Assembly: GCA_039030395.1 (NCBI GenBank)
Contig: JBCCEF010000002.1
Location: 124,001-188,000, forward strand
DNA length: 64,000 bases
Direction of reading: 5' to 3'
DNA from: Acidobacteriota bacterium
GTDB lineage: Bacteria; Acidobacteriota; Thermoanaerobaculia; Multivoradales; JBCCEF01
Shown here: positions 59,013-64,000 of the stretch, in pieces
Position numbering within the stretch: position 1 is the first letter of the stretch
Layout: every line of letters starts with the position of its first letter
Position numbers and translations under genes: made by a program
Notes under the pieces: generated by a model
Databases searched by the model: none
Told to the model about the DNA's origin: nothing
Seen by the model: only the letters and a program-made list of their open reading frames with translations

Positions 59013-60434
59013 ATGTCCCCGAAGCGAATTCTTCGCACTCGATGGTCGTTCTTGGCGGCAGCCTCGTTCCTGTTGGCCTGCGGGGGAAGCCCGACCGCAC
59101 CGGAGATTACTGAAGAACCGAGTGCCTATGCCTGCGCCGGCTGCAGCGTGGTGTTGATCTCCCTCGACACTCTGCGCGCCGATCGCCTCGGTGCCTACGG
59201 CCACGATCGGGCGACCTCGCCGCATATCGATGCGCTGGCGGATCGCTCCATCTTGTTCGAGCGGGCGAACAGCGTGTCGTACCACACCGCCGACTCGCAC
59301 ATGTCGATGTTCACTTCGACCTTTCCGTCGGTCCATCTGGTGCGCAATGCCGCCCGCGACACGGGGCGGCCCCTCGATCCGGTCATTCCCACCCTGGCGG
59401 AGGTGCTCCAGGACGGCGGCTATCGCACGGTGGGCTTCCACGGCGGCGGCAACATTTCGTCGATTTACGGCTTCGATAGGGGCTTCGAGGTCTACCGCAA
59501 GTCCGATGTCGACGCCGCCATCGCCTGGTTGGCCGGCGATGGCGCCGACGACCCGCGGAAGCCGTTCTTTCTCTTCTTTCACGCCTACTACACCCATGAT
59601 CCCTACACGCCGGAGTCCGTCGCCTTCGGCGGCGACTACCAGGGAGACATCCTGAGCGACCGCGATGAGCTGCTGGAGCTGACCGAGTCGAAGAGTTTCC
59701 TGGAACTGCGGGATACGTTCTGGGAGCGGGTGGACCCGGCGGACCCGGCGGACCTCGAGCGCCTCTTCGACCTGTATGACAGCGAATTGCTCGAGCTCGA
59801 TGCACAGGTGGGCCGTCTGCTGGCGGCGGTGGAGGAGCGCGGCGAGCGGACGCTGGTGATCTTGACCTCGGACCACGGCGAGGAGTTCCATGAGCACGGA
59901 CGCTTTCTTCACGACCAGCTCTATGACGAGCTGCTGCACGTACCTTTGATCCTGCATCATCCGGATCTGCCGCCGAAGCGGGTGGCGACCCGGGTGAGCC
60001 TGCTCGATCTCGCGCCAACGCTGGTCGGCATGCTGGGGATCGAGAAGCCCGAGTCGTTCCAGGGAGGCTCCCTGGCGCAGGTGGCCGAGGGCCAGCGAAC
60101 GCCGGCGTTCGTGTTCAGCGAGAAGATCCGGCGCCTGCCGGAGGAGCGCGGCTTGCGGAGTCGCGAGTTCTCCAACTGGGCACTGGTCGCCGAGGATCGC
60201 AAGGTCATCGTCCGCAAGGGAGTGGAGACCTACGATCTGGTTGTCGATCCGGCGGAGCAGAACGACCTCGCGCTGGAGCATCCGGCCAGCCGCGAACTGG
60301 TCGCTTTGGGCAAGCAGGTTCTGCGGCAGAACGCCGAGCTGCGGGATCGCCTCGGGGTCGGGCAATCGGCCACCGAACAACCGCTGGATCCTGAGACCCG
60401 CGACCAACTCAAGGCTCTCGGCTACCTGCAATAG
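59013..60434 (+). CDS. Sulfatase-like lipoprotein 4 (Thr-type)
   Basis: A 473-residue protein with signal FLAAASFLLAC (C23). Metal motifs are ISLDTLRADRLGAYGHDRATSP and TSDHGEEFHEHGRFLHDQ. The nucleophile segment is SYHTADSHMSMFTS: T92 replaces Cys, and the Pro and Arg of the sulfatase motif are also lost, making it the most divergent of the four. An unusual Cys pair, CAGC, precedes the first strand. It ends LKALGYLQ. The GTG start of the next glycosyltransferase follows after 5 bases, so the two are likely cotranscribed. Confidence 0.82.
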   Translation: MSPKRILRTRWSFLAAASFLLACGGSPTAPEITEEPSAYACAGCSVVLISLDTLRADRLGAYGHDRATSPHIDALADRSILFERANSVSYHTADSHMSMFTSTFPSVHLVRNAARDTGRPLDPVIPTLAEVLQDGGYRTVGFHGGGNISSIYGFDRGFEVYRKSDVDAAIAWLAGDGADDPRKPFFLFFHAYYTHDPYTPESVAFGGDYQGDILSDRDELLELTESKSFLELRDTFWERVDPADPADLERLFDLYDSELLELDAQVGRLLAAVEERGERTLVILTSDHGEEFHEHGRFLHDQLYDELLHVPLILHHPDLPPKRVATRVSLLDLAPTLVGMLGIEKPESFQGGSLAQVAEGQRTPAFVFSEKIRRLPEERGLRSREFSNWALVAEDRKVIVRKGVETYDLVVDPAEQNDLALEHPASRELVALGKQVLRQNAELRDRLGVGQSATEQPLDPETRDQLKALGYLQ

Positions 60435-60439
60435 GCATC

Positions 60440-63130
60440 GTGACCAACCGGATCAACGAACCGCCGGTGAAGTCGCCGCCGCCCGCCGCTGCAGCGAGGG
60501 GGGACGGCACAGTAGCGGAATTGCGCCAGCAGGTGGCCCGCGATGCGGCGAGCCTGCGCGCCCGCGACGAGGAGCTGGAAAGCCTCAGCCGCCAGATTCT
60601 GGTGCTCGAAGAAGAGCTGAACGCCGTACACGGCTCCAAGATGTGGAAGCTGTGGATGGTGTACATCGCCGTGGCGCGGGTGATCCAGAAGATTCTCCTC
60701 TCGCCGGTCTTCCTGGTCGAGAAGGTGTTCCGCCGGCCGGGCCTCTCGGCGCGCTTCGAAGCCGCCGCGAAGCGCCGCATCCGGTGGTTCTCCAAGGCGG
60801 TGCGGGTGGTGCTGCGGCGGTCGAAGATCCTGCTGCTGCGGTTGCTGCTCGCCGTACCCCACGCCTGCGGCTGGATCTACATGTGGTTCTACGCTCGGCG
60901 CGAGCAGCGGCAGGCTTTAGAGCGCCGCAGGCAAGCGGTGGCGGAGGGGACCCTAGCGGGGTTGGAACTCCGGATGGCTCCGCCACCGCCTCGACCCGCC
61001 TCGCCGGCCCGCCGCCCGCGGGTGCTCTTGGTCAGTCCCTACGCCCTCTATCCGACCGACCACGGCGGTGCCGTGCGGATTTTTCACCTGCTGCGCGAGG
61101 CGAGTGCCGAAGTCGATCTTCACGTCGTGGTGTTCAGCCGCGATGACGACAATTCGGCGCAGCGCGAGGCCTTGGCGCCGTACTGTACGAGCCTGCACTT
61201 CCATCGCTGGCAGCCGTCCCTCAAGGCGGATTTCTGGGGATTGACCCCGCCCGGCGCTCAACTCTTCCGGTCGGCGGACGTGACCGAGCGCCTGCAGTCC
61301 CTGGTGTCGGCCTACGACATCGACATCCTGCAGCTCGAGTTCACCGAGTTGGGCCAGTACGCCACGCGGGTCGCGGTGCCGAAGACAGTGCTGACGGAGA
61401 TCGACATCACCTTCCGTTCGCGCTCCCGGCGGCGCGCTGCCGGCTTCCACCGGCGCTACATTCACGACCGGGTCTTCGGCACCTCCCGTGGCGATTGGAT
61501 GCGCCTCTTTCGCTACGAGGTCGCCGTCTGCGAGGGGGTCGATCAGATCCACGTGATGTCCGAAGACGACGGCCGCTATCTCGCCTCTTTCATGGCCGAC
61601 GGCTCGCGGCGGGTGCGGGTGGTGCCCAACGCGGTGGATACGGAGCGCATCCGGCCGGGAGCGGGCGCCGAGCGGTCCGAGGAGGTGTTGTTCGTCGGCA
61701 ACTTCCAGCATCTTCCGAACGTCGACGCGGTGGACTTCTTGCTCGACGAGGTCTGGCCCCGCCTGCTGGCCCTGCGGCCGGAGTCTCGGCTGACGGTGGT
61801 GGGCGTGGCGCCGCCGCCTCACATTCTGGAGCGCGATGGGCGCGATGGCGTGACGGTGGCCGGCGAAGTGCCGGATGTTCTGCCCTACTACATCTCTCAC
61901 CGGGTGATGATCGCGCCCATCCGCGCCGGTTCCGGTACCCGCCTCAAGATCCTCGAAGCCTTCTCGGCGGGACTGCCGGTGGTTTCCACCACCGTCGGAG
62001 CGGAAGGGATTCACTGCCGGGACGACGAGCACCTACTGCTCGGCGCCGGCGCCGAGGAACTGGCCGAGGGGCTCCACCGAGTGCTCGGGGATCGGGAACT
62101 GGCGGAGCGCCTGGCGAGCGCTGGGCGGGAGCTGGTGGAGGCGTCCTACGACTGGCGGGCGAGCGCCCGCAGCCAGGTCGACTCCTGGTGGGAGCTGATG
62201 CCCGAGCCGGTGCGTTTGGGGGCGGCGGCGGGGGCGCCCGCCGAGGAGCCCGATACCGGCGAAGGGCCGCCGGAGATTTCCGTCGTCCTGCCCACCCGCA
62301 ATGGCGGGCCGCTCCTCGAAGAGACGCTGGCGGCCATCTTCGAGCAAAAGGTCGAGCGGAGCTTCGAAGTGATCTGCGTGGATTCCGGGTCAGGCGCTGA
62401 CGACCTGCGGCGGATGCAGCGTTTTCCCATCCGCCTCATCGCCATCGATCCGGCGGAATTCAACCACGGGTTGACCCGCGATCTCGGTGCCCGGGAGGCC
62501 CATGGGCAGGTCCTGGTGTTCTTGAACCAGGACGCGACGCCGGCTCACCGCCACTGGCTGGCCCGCATCACCGAACCGCTGTTTTCCGGCGATCGGGAGA
62601 TCGCCGGAGTGCAGGGCGCGATCCAGGAGCGCCCGGAGCCGGCGGAGCGCTTCTACTGGGATTCCTGCGGTGAGCGCTTCTACTTCACCCGCGAGTCGGA
62701 CCGCTGGATCGAACGCTTCGACGGCATCGGATTCTCGACCGTCAATGCCGCTCTGCGCCACGACGTGTGGCAGCGCCATCCCTTCGGCGAGGCTCTGATC
62801 ATGGAAGACAAGAAGTGGCAGCGGGAGGTGGTGGAGGCCGGCTACCGGCTGGAGGTGCGGCCGGAAGCGGTGGTCGCCCACACCCACACCTACGATTTGC
62901 GCACCTTGAGCCGTCGCTGCGAGAGCGAAGGCTACGGCTGGCGCCTGCTCGATGAGCCCTACAGCCTGTTCGACGTCCTGCGGGACCTCTCCCAGCCGAA
63001 GATGTACGCCGACTGGATCAGCGGGTTGTTCCAGGGCCGCATCCGCTCGCCGGCGGAGTTCTTCTTCCCCTGGCTCCGGCCCTTGATGCTCTACCGCGGC
63101 AACCGCTGGAGCCGCGGCGTCAAGCTCTAG
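60440..63130 (+). CDS. Bifunctional glycosyltransferase: GT4 fused to GT2
   Basis: An 896-residue protein. Residues 25-70 form a coiled coil, followed by basic and hydrophobic helices (to about 165) that could bind the membrane. A GT4 domain spans about 190-590: VLLVSPYALYPTDHGGAVRIF opens it and APIRAGSGTRLKILEAFSAG is its donor site. A GT2 domain follows from about 613: ISVVLPTRNGGPLLEETL, the FLNQDATPAH metal motif, and an acceptor region ending near MEDKKWQREV. Two transferases in one chain could add consecutive sugars. The start is GTG 60440. Substrates are unknown. Confidence 0.85.
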   Translation: MTNRINEPPVKSPPPAAAARGDGTVAELRQQVARDAASLRARDEELESLSRQILVLEEELNAVHGSKMWKLWMVYIAVARVIQKILLSPVFLVEKVFRRPGLSARFEAAAKRRIRWFSKAVRVVLRRSKILLLRLLLAVPHACGWIYMWFYARREQRQALERRRQAVAEGTLAGLELRMAPPPPRPASPARRPRVLLVSPYALYPTDHGGAVRIFHLLREASAEVDLHVVVFSRDDDNSAQREALAPYCTSLHFHRWQPSLKADFWGLTPPGAQLFRSADVTERLQSLVSAYDIDILQLEFTELGQYATRVAVPKTVLTEIDITFRSRSRRRAAGFHRRYIHDRVFGTSRGDWMRLFRYEVAVCEGVDQIHVMSEDDGRYLASFMADGSRRVRVVPNAVDTERIRPGAGAERSEEVLFVGNFQHLPNVDAVDFLLDEVWPRLLALRPESRLTVVGVAPPPHILERDGRDGVTVAGEVPDVLPYYISHRVMIAPIRAGSGTRLKILEAFSAGLPVVSTTVGAEGIHCRDDEHLLLGAGAEELAEGLHRVLGDRELAERLASAGRELVEASYDWRASARSQVDSWWELMPEPVRLGAAAGAPAEEPDTGEGPPEISVVLPTRNGGPLLEETLAAIFEQKVERSFEVICVDSGSGADDLRRMQRFPIRLIAIDPAEFNHGLTRDLGAREAHGQVLVFLNQDATPAHRHWLARITEPLFSGDREIAGVQGAIQERPEPAERFYWDSCGERFYFTRESDRWIERFDGIGFSTVNAALRHDVWQRHPFGEALIMEDKKWQREVVEAGYRLEVRPEAVVAHTHTYDLRTLSRRCESEGYGWRLLDEPYSLFDVLRDLSQPKMYADWISGLFQGRIRSPAEFFFPWLRPLMLYRGNRWSRGVKL

Positions 63131-63230
63131 CCGCCGCCTCGCCCTTTGGGCTCGGAGCGTTTGGCTATCGGACTTCGAGGGAAACGCTTTCTCCCTCTCC
63201 GGCCACTTCCGGTCGAGAGGAGGAGGCGAA

Positions 63231-64000
63231 ATGAGAATCTCGATCGTAGTTTCGACGGGAAAATTTCTGGCCCTGGTTCTGTGCCTGCCGTTCCTGGCCT
63301 GTTCGGCGACCGACCCCTGCACGCCGTCGCCGGCGCGGCCGATCGGTGCGCCGGTGAGCAACGCCGAGTGGGATGCGTCGGTGCGGAACAATTGCTTCGC
63401 CAACCTGCGTCGGATCAACCGCTGGTTCGGAAGGACCGTGGCGGTGGCTCCGAAGGAGAGCCCGGCCCAGTACTTCATCCCGGTGGGGGAGGCGGCGCTG
63501 GGGCAGGGTATCGACTCCGGCTCGGTGGTGGTGTTCGTGCACGGCTGGGCGCCGGGCTTTCGCGCCGCCGTCGACCGCGCCGGCGGCAATCTGCTGTGGT
63601 GGCAGAACGGCGCGACGGACTCCTCCGGGGTGTTCACTTCGGACTGGGCATGGGTGCCGACCCGGGGTGACGACATCCCGCTGACCATTTCCGATACGGG
63701 TCTCTTCCAGCAGGCGATTGCCCTCGATTCGAACACCATTGTCCTGGGCTATTCTTGGATCGACGACTCCTCGACCATCGATAGCTCTTTCGTCGATCTC
63801 GACTTCGTCTACCGCTCCGAGGCGTATACCAGCGTCAACGGCCTACGCCTGGCCAGCGCCCTCGAGCAGACTCTGGCGCCGTCCTTCTGGACGACTCCCG
63901 GCAACCGACTCCACCTGGTCGGCCACAGCCACGGTTCGAAGGTCGCCACCGTCGCCACCCTGGCGCTCCAGAACAACGGCAAGCGGGTGCACCATCTGAC
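63231..64000 (+). CDS. Lipase/alpha-beta hydrolase-like lipoprotein, N-terminal part (3' end outside window)
   Basis: The frame is open from ATG 63231 to the window edge (256 residues). The start has a strong AGGAGG site. The signal peptide runs to LALVLCLPFLAC, with C24 as lipidation site. VVVFVHGWAPGF is the HG oxyanion motif and LVGHSHGSKVATVATL is the nucleophile elbow G-H-S-H-G, both hallmarks of alpha/beta-hydrolase lipases. The catalytic Asp and His would lie outside the window. It follows the GT4-GT2 fusion by 100 bases. The substrate is unknown. Confidence 0.8.
   Translation, partial: MRISIVVSTGKFLALVLCLPFLACSATDPCTPSPARPIGAPVSNAEWDASVRNNCFANLRRINRWFGRTVAVAPKESPAQYFIPVGEAALGQGIDSGSVVVFVHGWAPGFRAAVDRAGGNLLWWQNGATDSSGVFTSDWAWVPTRGDDIPLTISDTGLFQQAIALDSNTIVLGYSWIDDSSTIDSSFVDLDFVYRSEAYTSVNGLRLASALEQTLAPSFWTTPGNRLHLVGHSHGSKVATVATLALQNNGKRVHHL

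Overview
The window is GC-rich, gene-dense bacterial chromosome with no rRNA, tRNA, insertion sequence, phage or CRISPR array that I can see. Genes use ATG, GTG and occasional TTG starts. The mix of secreted TPR and Sel1 lipoproteins, a class II DAHP synthase, miaA-hfq linkage, a stand-alone B12-dependent acyl-CoA mutase and many sulfatase-like lipoproteins ending in L-x-x-LGYL suggests a Gram-negative, probably Acidobacteriota (Thermoanaerobaculia-like). The lineage is inference; no marker gene in the window proves it.

Layout. 1-8.4 kb: the end of a TPR protein, a DUF423 membrane protein, PruA, two tandem EamA transporters read leftwards, a two-subunit cobalamin acyl-CoA mutase whose active-site residues match isobutyryl-CoA mutase rather than methylmalonyl-CoA mutase, and a CheY-like regulator with a long Ala/Glu linker. 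8.5-22.6 kb: a housekeeping block on the plus strand with valS, birA, coaX, an unknown gene, comEC, miaA, hfq, a TPR lipoprotein, pgsA and dnaE, many of them overlapping. 22.7-34.8 kb: a secreted penicillin-acylase-type hydrolase, a zinc-ribbon protein, class II DAHP synthase, a sirtuin with a small membrane protein, an unusual multi-stem inverted repeat, an M14 peptidase and murJ.

34.9-44.4 kb is read leftwards: guaB, a VapBC-type module with a direct-repeat operator, a patatin-like lipoprotein coupled to a Sel1-repeat protein, secA and an M23 peptidase with a strong promoter. 44.9-63.1 kb looks like a surface-glycan region: a GT4 enzyme, a Wzm/Wzt-type ABC exporter, two GT2 enzymes, a methyltransferase, a UPF0104/AglD-like membrane protein, a flavin reductase, a GT-C-like membrane protein, four sulfatase-like lipoproteins, a small secreted protein with its own promoter and terminator, and a large GT4-GT2 fusion. 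The window ends inside a lipase-like lipoprotein.

How the genes may work together: the last 19 kb plausibly builds, exports and trims a cell-surface polysaccharide. All four sulfatase-like proteins have Thr where true sulfatases carry the formylglycine Cys, so they are more likely phospho-hydrolases or transferases of the alkaline-phosphatase superfamily. The two observations I rate highest are this quartet and the mutase. The multi-stem inverted repeat near 29.9 kb is the most interesting non-coding structure.
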